Both the position numbers and the translations under genes were made by a program. Of a stretch of 64,000 nt of DNA, positions 1 through 13,352 are shown piece after piece (the stretch's first letter is position 1; the number at the start of each line of letters is the position of its first letter). Source of the stretch: Hemicentrotus pulcherrimus. Taxonomy: Eukaryota; Echinodermata; Echinoidea; Camarodonta; Strongylocentrotidae. The notes beneath the pieces are model-generated. The model worked only from the letters and a program-made list of their open reading frames with translations, did not search any database and was not told where the DNA came from. The DNA is taken from the NCBI GenBank assembly GCA_003118195.1, contig BEXV01000129.1:298334-362333 (forward strand). The letters run 5' to 3'.

Positions 1-1664
1 CCCCCCCCCCCCCAAAAAAAAAGTATCGGTTATCAGGTTATTCAAATGTGCAGAATTATTTCATGTTCATGGGATGAAACAAAAACTGTGTGGGAAAATT
101 GATCTCTCTAGACTATATTACAGATTTTAGCTTCAGAAGATGTTTTTAGAAACAGACTTTCTAGGTTTGTGAGACATTATTTGGAAAGAGATGACATAAA
201 CATTTAGCCTGAAAATGTGGCATTGGTATGTTTTTTTTTTCCAGTAAGAAGAGCGTGTAACACTGAAATGAGTTTTATGTAATCGGTGGCTTCCATATCG
301 CTCGTTACTCTACCATTGTCACTCATTTTCATCCCATATCAAAATACAAGCTCCTTACAGGTGACCTACAGCAGACTTTGTAAAAGAAACCTGAAAACTG
401 ACCACTTACCAAGACCACACTCTATACCCCCCTTTGAATCAATCATCCAATTTTCCAAATCATTTCAGTTAATCCCTGTGCTCTTTGTAACATCCACAGA
501 TTGATCAGTGGCTAGATAACCAACAATCGGTCAAATGAATTGACCTGATACGTTACACTTGCATAGTTTATTATTTGTTTGAGAAATCTGACTTTACAAT
601 CTGGCTAATTTGAGTTGACCTCATACTGTCTGTAAGCATGCTTTCCCCGCCCATTGCTCAAACTGAACAGCCTTCGATAAACCTGTATGAAAGAACGCTT
701 AAGTTATGATTATTGTACTTTGAGAAGAGACTCAACCTATTATTTTTAAAGATACCATGGCTTTGATGTTTTTTTAAATTTCATTCCTTAGTTACATCGA
801 TAAATTTTCACTTTGTAGTCTGCTGAAATCAGTGGTAGATGTCAAACAACTTGGTCGTCAAGCATTTGAAGATAACAAACTTTTCTTGTTTTTTCTCAAA
901 GCACCCCACACAAAATGTGATTTCTCAGCTGCATATTTTGGCAAAATGATGGTACAGACAGGCTCTTGTATCAGTGACAGCTGCTTAATTTGAAAACAAG
1001 TAGCTCTAATCATGATTTGTACAATGTTCAAAAGGAACACCTACAATCCCTATCATGTCATATACCCTTATTGTTACCTACCCGAATCCCCTTTTGAATT
1101 GACTTCTATCCTTCCGGAGGTGTCCCAATGTGCGCCTTTAATACCCTCAGAAGGAGAAAAGCACAAGGAACATCTAAGTTGTTAATTTGTTTGACCTCAA
1201 CGCGAGTTGTCATTCATCAAGACAATACTGGCTACAGCAATTCTCCCTGCATATAAGTGTGTTGTATTGTGACAAGGATTCTTGTTCTCTATTTACCTTT
1301 TTGACCTATCCTTCACGTTTGTAATGAGCAGTCCATAACTGCTTACAGTCAAAGCAGTTTAAAGTGTCTGGCACCTTATCCGAAGCCTTATAAATGGTAG
1401 AGCTGATGTACACGCAGATTCATTACATTTTTGGAGACCATTGTGGTATTTTGTGGTTGTCGTGATCTAGCATTCTGATGTCTAGGTGTGAGATACTTAA
1501 GAATGATTTATGAAGACTTCTTTTCTAATGGCCTATAGCAACATGCAGATGATGATAATGGTTAAGATTTTAGTTATAAAAGGCTTTGTAAAGAGCTGAT
1601 TTATGCATCTGTGTTGGATAAAATGGAATACAAAATGTACATTCCTTCAATGTGTCACCTCAGA

Positions 1665-1746
1665 TTTTGTGTGCTTAGAGCCACAAGGGCATTTTAAAGT
1701 CAGTGTTAAAGTATATGATAAACACCCTTCTGGCTCCAAACAGATT
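1665..1746. repeat. Short hairpin repeat, GCCAGAAGGGC family
   Basis: Left arm gagccacaagggcattttaa, right arm ttaaa..aacacccttctgg then ctccaaacagat. About 80 bases, palindromic. Confidence 0.75.
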
Positions 1747-2844
1747 ATTTGTCTTATTTTTAAGGTATATAAAAACAGCTTTGAGGAGAACAAAATAAGA
1801 TAATATGAGGCATTTGGTATAAACAAGAAATTTAATGATACAGTCTATCAACTTGTCATCTTCATTAGATAACTTATTCAAGATAAAAAAACGATCCCAT
1901 TTTTCCAAACATGGTTAACATACACTCAAGTATAGGAGTTCAGAGAGACTCCGCTTTAATGATGATATTTCCATCCTCTTTCAACTTAGGTTCATTTCAT
2001 GTAGAAATTTTCGTAGAATTTGTAAAACAACTTAGTTGATGGTGTGATCCACAGTAATTTCACGTCTCCACAATGGTGACTTATATTTTCCATCTGCGAG
2101 TGAAAAATTACCTCGCAGCTGATACAATTAATCTAATTTAGGAAATTAATTTGATTTTCTTTGAAAAGTTTATCATTTGTTAATTGTTTGTGAATGTAGA
2201 CCTGACTACTACCTTTAAGGAGCCAGTTATTTTTGTTTGTGTTGATCTCCAAGTAACGAATATGTGGACAAACACAAACAACAGTCTATTCTGTCTATCT
2301 GTCACTGCCTATGTGCGTGCCTCTGTAATTTGTTTTTGAGTGATAGATTTAAGAGCTTGAATGGGACATACCTGAATTAAAAAGAAATGGGGTAATGCTT
2401 GGATGGAGCATGTATCGTCTGCTGAGTGTCAGAAAGGTGATATGTCATATCATTTAATAGTTAATACGCAGATAAGGCCCTTTCGGCGCTCAACGGACAA
2501 TGTCATTTTAATAGAAGGATTGAGGAACTAAAATATTAATGGCATGTTGTTTGGCTGAACAGCTAAATACATCAGATATCAAAACACATTTGTGCAAATA
2601 GGCAGTTTGATCTATGAATTATGAAATGTTGCATGCAGCTTGTAAAAATACTTTTACTTTTGTTTTTCCTGTCTAATTTTAAGTGTTGTTTGTATGTGAG
2701 CAAATAAGGTAGCTCTTTGCATAATTAGTTGAATAAACACTTCATATTTCAAATTCTTATGACATAAACCTAAGCGATTATGTATTCCACCTGTGTTTCA
2801 TTGGACCTGTGTTGCACGCAATTGCTATTCATTTACATGTTATA

Positions 2845-3045
2845 CACTATGAACATGGCGGACAAAGAAAGCGGACAAAATATACAGTTCCTCAGGTAGA
2901 CAAAGGAACATCCCTTCACTGCTATTATATACAAATGTGTAGAACAGGTGAATATGCATGTGACACCTGTTCTACACATTTTTACATAAATAGCAGTGAA
3001 TGGATGTTCCTTTGTTTACATGAAGAACTGTATATTTTNATAGTG
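2845..3045. mobile_element. Foldback (palindromic) element, copy 1, right arm incomplete
   Basis: Starts CACTATGAACATGGCGGAC and folds about the centre near 2958 (AATATGCATG). The right arm mirrors the left through CTGTTCTACACATT, TAGCAGTGAA, GATGTTCCTTTG and GAACTGTATATTTT. It then jumps at the N (3039) directly to ATAGTG, missing about 28 bases present in the copy at 56429. Confidence 0.85.
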
Positions 3046-5064
3046 CAGTGGTTTTTAGCAGGATTGTTTTCTCCATATTGTACCATTACATACACCATTC
3101 AATAAATATTTTCTTTCATTTTGACAACGTGAAGTGGTTGCAAGAGTTTATTCACTTGACGAATGACTATTGCAGCAGAACGATGGTGTGGAAACCTGTC
3201 AAAGGCATTTTCCTCACTGGCATTTTTTTTAAGTTGGGAGGAAACAATTATCCCCCATGGATTAATAATCATTCAGGGGGTTATACCTGAGAGAACAATT
3301 GTATTAGAGGTTAGCAGCAGCTGCACGATTTAGAGTTAAACTGCATTTTTTGCCTTTTCCCCTGGAGACATCATAAATAAATGAAACTTGTAATATTTGG
3401 GTATCCCTTGCGTGGTAGCACTTCCGCTAAAGACTTTTGTTTTTGTTGTAGATATGCACTATGAATTTATTGCTACAGGTGTATGTGTATGGTGTCCGTG
3501 AACTGTCTGTAGGATTATCAATCAAACCTGGGAGCTGGCAATAAACTAGGATGATTGATAAAAAAATATATCGCGCTTGTTTTAGCTGTGAAATTGTATT
3601 TTTACACTTTCTTTTAAAAATAACACTTGCAAACAACGTTATTAAATGAAGTGTGTGTGAAGAGTATTGTTGAAAGTGTTGCTTTTGGTGAAAATGAACT
3701 TCATTTACATTCAAAGGTTGTTGATAAGGACTTTTTTCTGATATGTTTTTTATTTCAAATTTTTTTAATTTCCCTGAATCCAGGATCCCTGGTTATATGT
3801 CGCTTCAATACCTTTGTGCTTGTATGTTTTTCTAATACTCTTTAGTCTGAATTTAGTTTCTCTGTAAGAAGAAAACCCAAATTCTTGAAAGTCACTTTGA
3901 GTACATCAGAAAAGAGACCTCAGGGAGCCCCCCATGTTCCTGGTTTCGGGCTTGGAGGAAATCATTCTGGTTGGCGGCTTCTACAAACTAAGCTTACAGA
4001 GGTAAAATATCTATCCCGTTTGTGGTCATTTATTGAAGTTGTTCAAATTAACCAAGAAGTCTACATTGTCTTGGGAATAATTTGGTGTTTGACCTGCTTT
4101 TATAAACTTTTAGCATTTTCCATCGGTGCTGTCAAAGTTTTCCCAGATGTCTGTATTTGTAAGAAAATTTAATTTGGCCAAATTCTATCATTGTTTGTTG
4201 CTAAAGTGTATTGTTGACATTTGATAAAAAAATAACACCTTCCCAATTTCAAACTATGTCAGACTAAGAGGTATGGTGATTTATTCAGTTAAAGACCTAG
4301 AATTTGAATTAGCCATTTTCCAAGATATTCTGTAACGTGGTGTTGTTTTTGTTTGATCAGAAAACTTGGCTAAATATCAAATATTGTTATTGTTAAAGTG
4401 AAATAGTTCCAATGTTTGTGGACCATTCCATAGTTACACCCTCTCCTCTTTCACAGATTTGGCAAGTTGTCTGCATCCTTCTGAAGAATTAATAAGAGGT
4501 GTTACTTTCTTTCTTGTCCTATGTTCCGAGAAAGCCCAAAAGATGTTCTATTGGCTACTGTTCAAATCCCAGAGAAATCATGCATCGTGGAGTAACATGG
4601 TACATGACATAAATGTTAAACCATATCTGGTGTCAATTACAATCAATAGAAATTTGTCTTTGTACATTTTGTTGGCAAGTTGTAGATTCAAGAGCTTGTT
4701 TCTTGTTTTCATGTTACCAGTACAATGATGTCAATGTATGTGTCATTTCCTTCTTGTTCTAGTTCTCCCTTTTCCTGGACAAAAACCTCCTCCCTTCTTC
4801 CAAGTCCATTATCAGCTTCTCATTCTCCCATCTCTCCAGGGCATAGCGTGCCGAGGGTTTTAAGAATGTCACCAATTTTACATTGCCATCTTAATGGTGA
4901 TTGAAAACAATTTCAATATTGCAAGACACATACATTACTTGGAAACAAGTGCTGATGGTGTAAGATAATAGGGTGACTTATATTTTGTGAATCTTGGTTG
5001 CAAGTTACTTGAATCTTCTTGTAGATTGAGGTCATCCCAGTCTCCTTTTTACATCTTAAGGTAT

Positions 5065-5175
5065 CATCTATTGAGAGCCAGAATGTTGTTTAATCTGTGT
5101 TGTAGTACAGGAGTTAATATCATCCTGGCTTTCAAAAGATCTGATGTGAGCCAGAAGGGCATTAGCTCTGTGCAA
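5065..5175. repeat. Hairpin repeat (full copy plus adjacent half copy)
   Basis: A full copy from catctattgagagccagaat to atcctggctttcaaaagatc (5065-5143). It is immediately followed by a left-half copy, gagccagaagggcattagct, to about 5175. Confidence 0.65.
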
Positions 5176-5191
5176 AATGAAAGATGATATA

Positions 5192-5410
5192 AGTTAATGA
5201 TAATATCCCATTCTTGTATAGCGCATATCTATTACCAGTTCATTTCAAGGAATAATCCTACCTGGTACCCATTTACCTCACCTGGGTCAAGTGTGGCAAA
5301 TGTAGATTAATGTCTTGCCAAAGGACAAAAGTGCCATGGCAGGACTTGAACCCCATACCTTGTGATCCACAGTCCGGTGACATATACACTCGACCACGGC
5401 ACCTCTACTT
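5192..5410 (-). mobile_element. tRNA-derived SINE (copy 1)
   Basis: Read on the minus strand, a tRNA-like head carries an A-box-like TGGTCGAGTG (about 5388-5399) and a near-perfect B box GGTTCAAGTCC (about 5342-5352). A body follows with CCTTTGGCAAGACATTAAT and AATGGGTACCAGGTAGGA, then a tail GCGCTATACAAGAATGGG with ATTATC. The body is shared with 31921-32020. Pol III boxes and a LINE-like tail define a SINE. Confidence 0.8.
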
Positions 5411-5802
5411 TATACTCTCCTGGCTCTTTGCAGATGATTTCAACTTCTTCTTCAGCTGTTGCCTTTCTTATTTTCCCTTTTGCACATATAAGCACTTTGA
5501 GGCTCCCCAACCATCCACCTCATCATGTCCAATAGAAATAGAACGAGACAGATGGAGGGATTGTCAAGTTTGTTGCCAACATTTTTTGCCAAGACTATGG
5601 TGTCACTGGTATGGAGGCATAACCAACATGAGTGCTGAATGATTTTTATTCCAGTACAGTACAGTACATGGCTAGACAATATGTGTCACACTTCATGAAC
5701 TGTTTAAATCTAAGAATGTTGTATGATGCTGATGGGGGTGTTGTTGGAATGGGTCCTAAGGATTGGACTTAATTCATTTTTCTTTTTCTAGGTGGGGATG
5801 AT

Positions 5803-5821
5803 GGGGGGGGGGGGGGGGGGN
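5803..5821 (+). repeat. Poly-G run with assembly N
   Basis: Eighteen G followed by N at 5821. Length is likely uncertain. Confidence 0.95.
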
Positions 5822-6653
5822 CTTCCATGTCAAATGAGTAAAGTTGTATCGTCTTTTGTGAGACAACTAGTTTTTAGTTTTCTGATATGCCAGTTTTTAA
5901 CTACAGGAGGTATATTTCCAATTCACTTTAAAGTGCCATGATTTGGGACGAGTTCTAAATAGATACCACCATAGATCCTTAGATCAAATAGAGCTCATCA
6001 AACTTTTCCCCTAGCTTTATTTCCTCTGACATTTTAGGCTTGTGTGGTCATTCCTGTTGTCCATAACTGTCACCCTGTTTTTTTAGAGGTATCTAAAGAA
6101 GATATGGACTTTCTGTGGAAAATGGCCAGTCAAAGAGCATGGTCAGTGATATACCGGAACAAGCTGCCATGACCCACATACCGGTCAAGATGAGAACATT
6201 GTCATCGGGTTATTATAGAAGTTACCCTCCCCTCTTGAAGGGCTATCAGCCGTGCATGGCGCATCAATTAATCTAGCCAATCTTGGGTTTATTCTAGTCA
6301 AGGGATCTGACAAATAGTTGGAATGTCTGTTGGAATGATTTGGTCACCACCAGCCCACTTCTTGCTAGACCCTTGATGCGGGGTGAAATAATATCTAATA
6401 TCCTGAAAGGCCTTCATTGGTGTAATATGTAACATCTAAAGCTTTAGCTCGCTCAATGGGCTAATGGGGAGAACCTCTTGCATGTAGCACTTCTGATACA
6501 TCTGTTACCTGGGTACTAGATTTTGGAGATAATATTCACTTGCGATTGATTTGAAGGTGACCTTTTCTTTAAATCTAATTGCTCATGGTTAGGTAATGAG
6601 CTACTATTGAAGGAATATACACAGAGTGAGAATGGAGGATAAGTTCAGAAGCA

Positions 6654-6808
6654 CAGGACCCTGTCTTTAATAAATAGTTGGTATTAATCGCAACTTATTT
6701 GCGTTTGTATCAATTGCAAATATGTACATGAGAGATAGGAGACTGCAAACTTGCGATTGATTGGAGGACTCGATTTGATTTGGATCAATAGCAACTCTCT
6801 ATAATCCA
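6654..6808. mobile_element. Palindromic MITE, TCTTACAAAG family, degraded copy 2
   Basis: caggaccctgtctttaat at the left, ggatcaatagcaactct at the right, internal gagataggagactgc and cttgcgattgattgg. Matches copy 1 in the opposite orientation with many changes. Confidence 0.6.
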
Positions 6809-6889
6809 AACATTGCAGTCGGTGTATACGGGGAAAGGCAAAAAATTATCTGAAAGGGGTGAAATGTAAGTAAATCCTGGAATGAATGG

Positions 6890-6964
6890 ACTCTTCAAAG
6901 CCAGGAGGGTGTTAAATCTGTGTAGCAGTATATGAGGTTACGCCCTTCTGGCTCCAAAGAGATG
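6890..6964. repeat. Short hairpin repeat, GCCAGAAGGGC family
   Basis: Arms caaagccaggagggtgttaa and ggttacgcccttctggctcc, about 75 bases in total. Confidence 0.8.
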
Positions 6965-7850
6965 AAATAGACATTGAATGGATGTCATCTTATGAACCAT
7001 CATGTATAATGATTCATTTTACATATGCTTCTAACAATAATACGACTCGATCAATTAGTCTCTGCCTTCCCCATAAGCCATAAATCACTTGAAATAACAT
7101 ATTATTATTCCAGACTGCTACCGTGACCATATCATACTCTCCAAAGCTTTAGAATGGAAGCTTGCTAACCTACTCAAATTTGTCATGTATGTACCTCCAG
7201 AGGTAAGATATGAATAGTTCTAATGTGTCTCCCAGAGATCTCGTTATAGAAAGATAAGTTAATTAGGTATATCTAATTTGTGCAATCATGCATCTGTATT
7301 GCAACTGACCAAAGATAGAAAGCATCTGAGTAAGTACACGGGCCTGGCCTCAGCGTTTAAAAGAACTTAAAACTTGACATGAAAAGAACTAAAAGTCCAA
7401 CAGGTTTTGATATTGGTAACACTGTAAATGTAGTGGACCTGTATTATTTGAAATATAAGATGAAGCTTAGTTTTCAAGTATGAACGGGTCTATTGTGATA
7501 ACACTTATGATGGGAAGATAATTGCTTCCATATGTCATCATGACTAATTAGAAAGACACACTCCTTTTAATGCCATCAACTTTCAAGTGTGAGTTCTCCC
7601 ACTGGTCAGAGGCAGGTCAGTGTAGGTTTAAAGGTAAGGAAGAAAGGTTTGATGTCATCTATGATAGTTAAATTAAAAAACAAAAAATATTTGCAAAGAA
7701 GTTTCATTATCTATGCTGGAGGATCATTACACTATCAGTTAGAAATCTGTTTGAAATATGCTAGACACAAATCAAAAGAAGTTTAAAAAAGAAGAAGATG
7801 TCGTTCAGTAAGTTATCAAAAAATGCTAGCTTCAAAAGTAGTTTTAAAGT

Positions 7851-7918
7851 AATCTGTTTTAGCCAGAAGGGCACCAACTCTGAATCACAGGGAAAACGCC
7901 CTGCTAGCTCCAAACACA
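7851..7918. repeat. Short hairpin repeat, GCCAGAAGGGC family
   Basis: Arms tagccagaagggcaccaact and aaaacgccctgctagctcca. Confidence 0.75.
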
Positions 7919-8709
7919 AAAATATATCTATAATTTTGAGGTTAAAGATATAAATATTCCAAAGTTATTATGGTTAAAAAAAAAAAAACATTTCCACCCT
8001 AGACTCTCGAGAAAATAGATACCCTAGTGAATCATGCATTGTACATTATTAACATAAACTCTTATGACAGCCTTAGTTATCTTTGTCACAATACACAATT
8101 GAGATAACAAACGTCATGGAAATTAGTGATTTCTCCCTAGACATCTTTGTTTAAAACATAAAAGAGAAAAGAGGAAACGCGTGTAGGAAACCCCTTATTT
8201 AATTACGCCGATAAATATCATGTTACAAACATGTTGCCAGTGTCATCAAAACATAAATATACCTTTGTGGTAAAACTTTTGCGTCTTTCCTACTGAGAGA
8301 TGCTGGATGATGAAGCGGAATGCAAGGGGGAAGATAGATCCACGCTTGGGAATTGACAATGTAAGAGGATGTCCTCTACAGACTAGGAAGTTTGATGTTA
8401 AGAACTGTTTCTTATAGCTAAAGATATCTTGTCTGTCATTGAGAGGTGGCATCACTGACATAGCAGCAAAACTATGCAAATACTGCCCATAGAAGTAGAA
8501 AGTACTGCAAGTAAAAAGATATATATCTGGAAAAAATCACTTTGCCCTCCCTCTCACCAGACCAATACTGCCTGGAGAACTTTCTATGACAATTTTCCTG
8601 AAGTGAATTTTCCAGAGATGATAGTCCAGATGACATTTGTCCTAGAATCATTAAAATGCTGTCCACCCCCAGAAATTCCCTAAACACTGAAATTGTGAAA
8701 TCAAGAAAT

Positions 8710-8776
8710 CATCTGTTTGGAGTAACGAGGGTATGGATTCATTGAGTTAATGCCCTTGTGGCTGCCAACAGAAGAA
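8710..8776. repeat. Short hairpin repeat, GCCAGAAGGGC family
   Basis: Arms catctgtttggagtaacgag and aatgcccttgtggctgccaa. Diverged in the left arm. Confidence 0.65.
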
Positions 8777-9401
8777 ATGTCAAACCATATTTGTAAAGTT
8801 AATACGGTTAGTGAACCACACAGTGCATGTTCACATTTATATTGACATTATGAATCCCAAGAGTTCAATACCTGATGAGGGGAAGACCACAATGATGATT
8901 ATGAGTCAATACACATTTGCTTTCTTATTCCAGTCCAGGCAGAAAAATATTATATATATAAATGTATAAATCTGTGCATTCTATTCGTGCTGTTTACTAT
9001 ATTGGCTCCCTGATTTGTTTACAAGATTATATCTCAAGTAAATTGAAATAATAAATCTCAGATTATTGGAAGCCCTAGCACTCTGAAAGAACAATTAACC
9101 TTCAGATTTATTGCAGAGATAATAGCCCCATTAAAAGTGGAATTTTGATGTCACCCTATTTGGGGAATTGTCATATTCTGAACTTTTAAACTTTGGTTTT
9201 AACACTAACATACTCAAGTGTGAACAACCACAGCTATTCATGAACAAAAGTTTTATAACAAGTCATAATTGGGTCATATTATTGATGGCAGCCTTATGGG
9301 CGATGAGCACTTTATTGTAGAATGCCAATCTGAAACGGCAATCATTTATTTCATCTTTTAGCGTCTTGTTCAACTAGGTAGTTATTTGTGTTTGTGTTAA
9401 C

Positions 9402-9466
9402 AAGCATGGCTCAGTGGTTTCCGTGCTTGACCAACAATCAACAGTAGATTGTGGGTTCATCTTTCT
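9402..9466 (+). mobile_element. tRNA-like SINE head fragment
   Basis: TGGCTCAGTGGTTTCCGTGCTTG (split as TGGCTCAGTGG plus downstream) resembles an A box, and GGGTTCATCTT about 46 bases later resembles a B box. No shared SINE body is evident, so this may be an older tRNA-derived fragment. Confidence 0.35.
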
Positions 9467-11261
9467 TGTCATTGATTGATAATCATCCACAGACAAAAGG
9501 ATTCTGTTTGAATAAAAGTTCCTATCATTTATTTGGTAAAATGATCATCTATATAGATATGGGCTGTACATAGTCCTAGCAAATTTTAACCTAAAACAAT
9601 GGCTTGCATGGCCTTTCTATACATTTAAAGTAGATGAGAACAGGTTTTGTCCCTTTTGAACAATCTATTGTGTTTACCGATCTATCACTGCAGTTCCACA
9701 AATAGGATCAATCAGTAATTTCTCCATCCTTACTCTAAGGTACCAAACTCATTTTCTCGGCATGTATTGTTTTCCAATCGGCATTCCTCATCGCCATAGC
9801 TACGACAACGCAAAAACAGGCACATGGACGTCTACAGTATGCCTGCCCTCGTAGCCACCAGCTCGACTTATTTTCGTCAAAAGAGCGGGATATCCCGTAC
9901 ATGCAGGGGGTGTTTTGTTTCCCCTTTTCGGATTTCCTATGTTGCCGAGAAGTTTGTTCATGTTCCATAAAAATGTCATGAACTAGGGATGACTGTAACA
10001 TGACCTGTACGTTAAAGGGTAAAACTGAAGAGAACCTGTAAATCAAAATTGATTTCTTACACCTACATTTGGATGGCAGCAAGGATATTGATTTGTATAA
10101 TTATTTTAAAGATTTGAAACAAAAAGGACAAGGATGACCTTTTCGCTAAATGCCAGATCCCACTAGGCTTAATAGATGTATTGTTTAAAGTAAGAGATTT
10201 GCAGAATTATGCATCCTGAGATGTTATCCATAGCTTTAGGAAAGTTAAGCCTACCTTAACCCACAATTTTGACACTATATGTAATATTTCTGGTCAGAGA
10301 GAAGTTTGAATTTCTCCCTGAAATTTGAATTAGCTTCATGATTATGTCAGCCATCAAGGCTTAATGCTTGTACAAAAGTGTCCAATGTCATTAGGAAGTA
10401 AGTCACAAAACTAGTCTCACCAAGTCTTACTCATGCAATAGGTTTATATTCTTAAGTTTAATGTGAGGGCTAAACATGGTATTTTGTAGAATAGTTACTG
10501 TGCAGAATCACAAGTCTTGTTCGTTATGATCAAGAAGGAAGATGTATAAATCCTTTAAAACCAGGACAAAATTAGGAAAAACAAATTTCGGAAAAGAATA
10601 CTTCCTTTTTGACACCAAGACAGTATCACATCAAGGAGAATGCATCTTTCAGGAAGGGAAGCCCGAAAAACTTCACATTTTGTTGTTTTTAACAGCGGGT
10701 GGAAGGCATTGATTAACATCAATTTTGTTTTCTATCTCATTTATCAATGTATAATGTTTGAAATAGGATGTTAGTACATCTTCTTGCAATTTTTCATTTA
10801 ATCTGCCAGAGTTTACCACAAATCTGCCAGCCAGCACTTGAAAAAAACTTGAAATAAGTGCCAAGTTCAAAGAAATATGGCTTAGCAAAACCCTTTTATA
10901 AACATTCACCAGAGAATCATAGGAGGTCTCCTGTATATCTCTTCACAGATTCAATTAACTGTATGCAGCGTTAGAAAATTCAAATGTTCTATGGATAAAA
11001 CAAATTTTCAGTAAAAGCGGTATGACTAAATCATGACTCCATATCAGCCTGATTGATCTTCGGTTGTAACATGCACTTTCGAGGGAAAGACCACTTCAAG
11101 TGATGGTACATGCATATAATTTTGTGAATTAGCGGTGATTCTAGGGATTTAAACTCGAGATATCATCTCTGGGGGATTAGGGTGGATCATTAGGGTTTAA
11201 TACCAGATGGTGGTTTATGATTCAGGTCAATGTTTGATATTAGTAAGTGCAGTTCCATCAG

Positions 11262-11337
11262 ATCGTCTGTTGAGAGGCAGAAGGGCGTTAAATCTATGTG
11301 AAATCAATGTGTTAATGCCCTTCTGGCTCTAAGTAAA
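11262..11337. repeat. Short hairpin repeat, GCCAGAAGGGC family
   Basis: Arms tgagaggcagaagggcgtta and gttaatgcccttctggctct. Confidence 0.8.
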
Positions 11338-13352
11338 TAATGAACCTTCTTGGAATGGAGTATTAGAGGTTAACCATCCTCCATTGATCAGAGAGATAGA
11401 TATTTTTCTGTTTTCTCGTTTTGGGTTACAAAGAGATAATATGGACAAGTTGTGTGATGCTGTGATCAAATTTGATCAAAAGATTTAATTTTTAGATCTA
11501 CAAAATATACAAAATATACCACTGCACATTGTAATAATGAACTAGTAATTGTAGACAGATTTCAATTATAAGAGTTGTGCGTCAGCTTAACAAGTGAGCT
11601 TCTAGTTCTTGAAACTCTTCACGATCATGTTCTGAAGTCATATTGTGACCTTAGGCAGTGAAACATGCTGAACATGATGGCATCCAGGGGGTTAAAGACA
11701 GGGGGTACCCCTAGATGACAACGCCTTGCCACTGCGGCCATGACTGGGTGATCCTTAACACACAGAACGTTTGATTTCCTAGCTACAATTGAAAGAGGAT
11801 CTGACCTTGTGATGGATGGAGAGGCTAATGTAGAGGAGGGAAATGGAACGGATAGGAGCGATGGAAAGATGGAGATTGAAGAGGGAAGTAGTTGTTGTTG
11901 ATACCTAGAATGGGGTTACATTGTTAGCTCTCACATTTAAGTTATTATCTCTTATTAAAGTACTACACAGTTGAGATGACATTGCATACGCATCTTTCAT
12001 GAAATGATATGGTTTTATCTTATAAATATATGGTTTTAAAAGGACATATTGGGATACAAGTGGGTTCTGAATAATGAAAAAAAGAAAACCCTCCATGGAG
12101 GGGGGAGGGGAAAGTAGAGGGTATAGATGGGGTTGAACAAAACACATTTTAAGAGTAATTTAAACAGTTTTTAGGAGTTATCCAAACCATTAAATATCTG
12201 ATAAAATATCAACTCTATGTGTTTAGTTTTACCAGCAGTTTGAAAAAAAAAAAAAAAACCTCATAGAATATTATTCTGTAATTGGAATCATCCCATTACG
12301 TGGACACGGCACAGTAAACAAAATACTTAACAGAGATTTGAAAATATAAAAGTACTGCGTAGGAGGAAAGAGATGGAGAGCACGTCAATCAATGTTAGCC
12401 TATTATCACCTTCAGCGGCTGTTTGTCCTGCCAACATTTCCTATTTCATGAGATTTCTTTGAATTTCGCTTGAATCCCTTGGAATTTCTTTCAAGACCCT
12501 TGACTTATTCAACAATGGGTCAAGGATATTAGATGCTTTCGATAGCGCTTTCCAAACATCGCTGGACTTGACACATATCTTGATTGCCAAAGTCAAAGAG
12601 AAAATGTTGTTTTATTCAGGTTATTCAATATGTTTTTGAAAAGTGAACTTCAAGGTGATTTCTCATTTCAATTGAGTTGGAAATTGACATTTAGTCTTAG
12701 CTAATAGAAAATACAATTACAGTAAAAATGGGAAAACCTCAAATGATTAACAAGGTCTAGGAGTTATTGGAGTGTATGAGAATCTTATACTACTTGTAGA
12801 AATGTAAGGACTTTGGTGAATGGATAATATTTACTGAAGTTTCACAGCTTAATGATCACAGCAAGGTAACAAACTCTCTCAAAACGTTATTATTGATTTA
12901 TTAAATTAAACATCAATAATGTTAATACCGTAACTGTTGAATACATTAATTAACCTATTTTCCTTTTTCTTAGTCAGAATCCTGAACCGTCCTCAATAGA
13001 AACTAGGAAAACAAATGCTGATTTCTTTCTGTATATATGAAACATGGTATTACTCCTTTGATATGATACTCTACTTCAACTGAGTCAAATCTACTTAAAC
13101 TGTGCTAACACCATCAAAACCATCAAAACCCTTCACCTCAAGGGCCAGAGAGACTCAAAGATCTAGGCCTCGATTGCCACTGGAAATTGTCAAACCCAAC
13201 TTCGCATCAAATGTCATAATATTTACCAATGGGGAGATAAAGGGTGTATGTATCTAGTTTGCCATGTTTACAGGGGCCCAGCCGATCTAGGGGGTTCTAC
13301 TTGACTTGGAGTAGCTTCTTCAAACTGCACTTGAAGTCTCTTGAAGTCTTAT

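Noticed and set aside
3885..4010. Possible small exon ending at a GTAAAAT donor (RPQGAPHVPGFGLGG)
   Set aside because: No homology, and frame and phase cannot be linked to exon A.
9735..10082. 115-codon minus-strand open frame overlapping the CpG-rich patch
   Set aside because: No recognisable domain, and an open frame also exists on the other strand. Kept only as a CpG observation.
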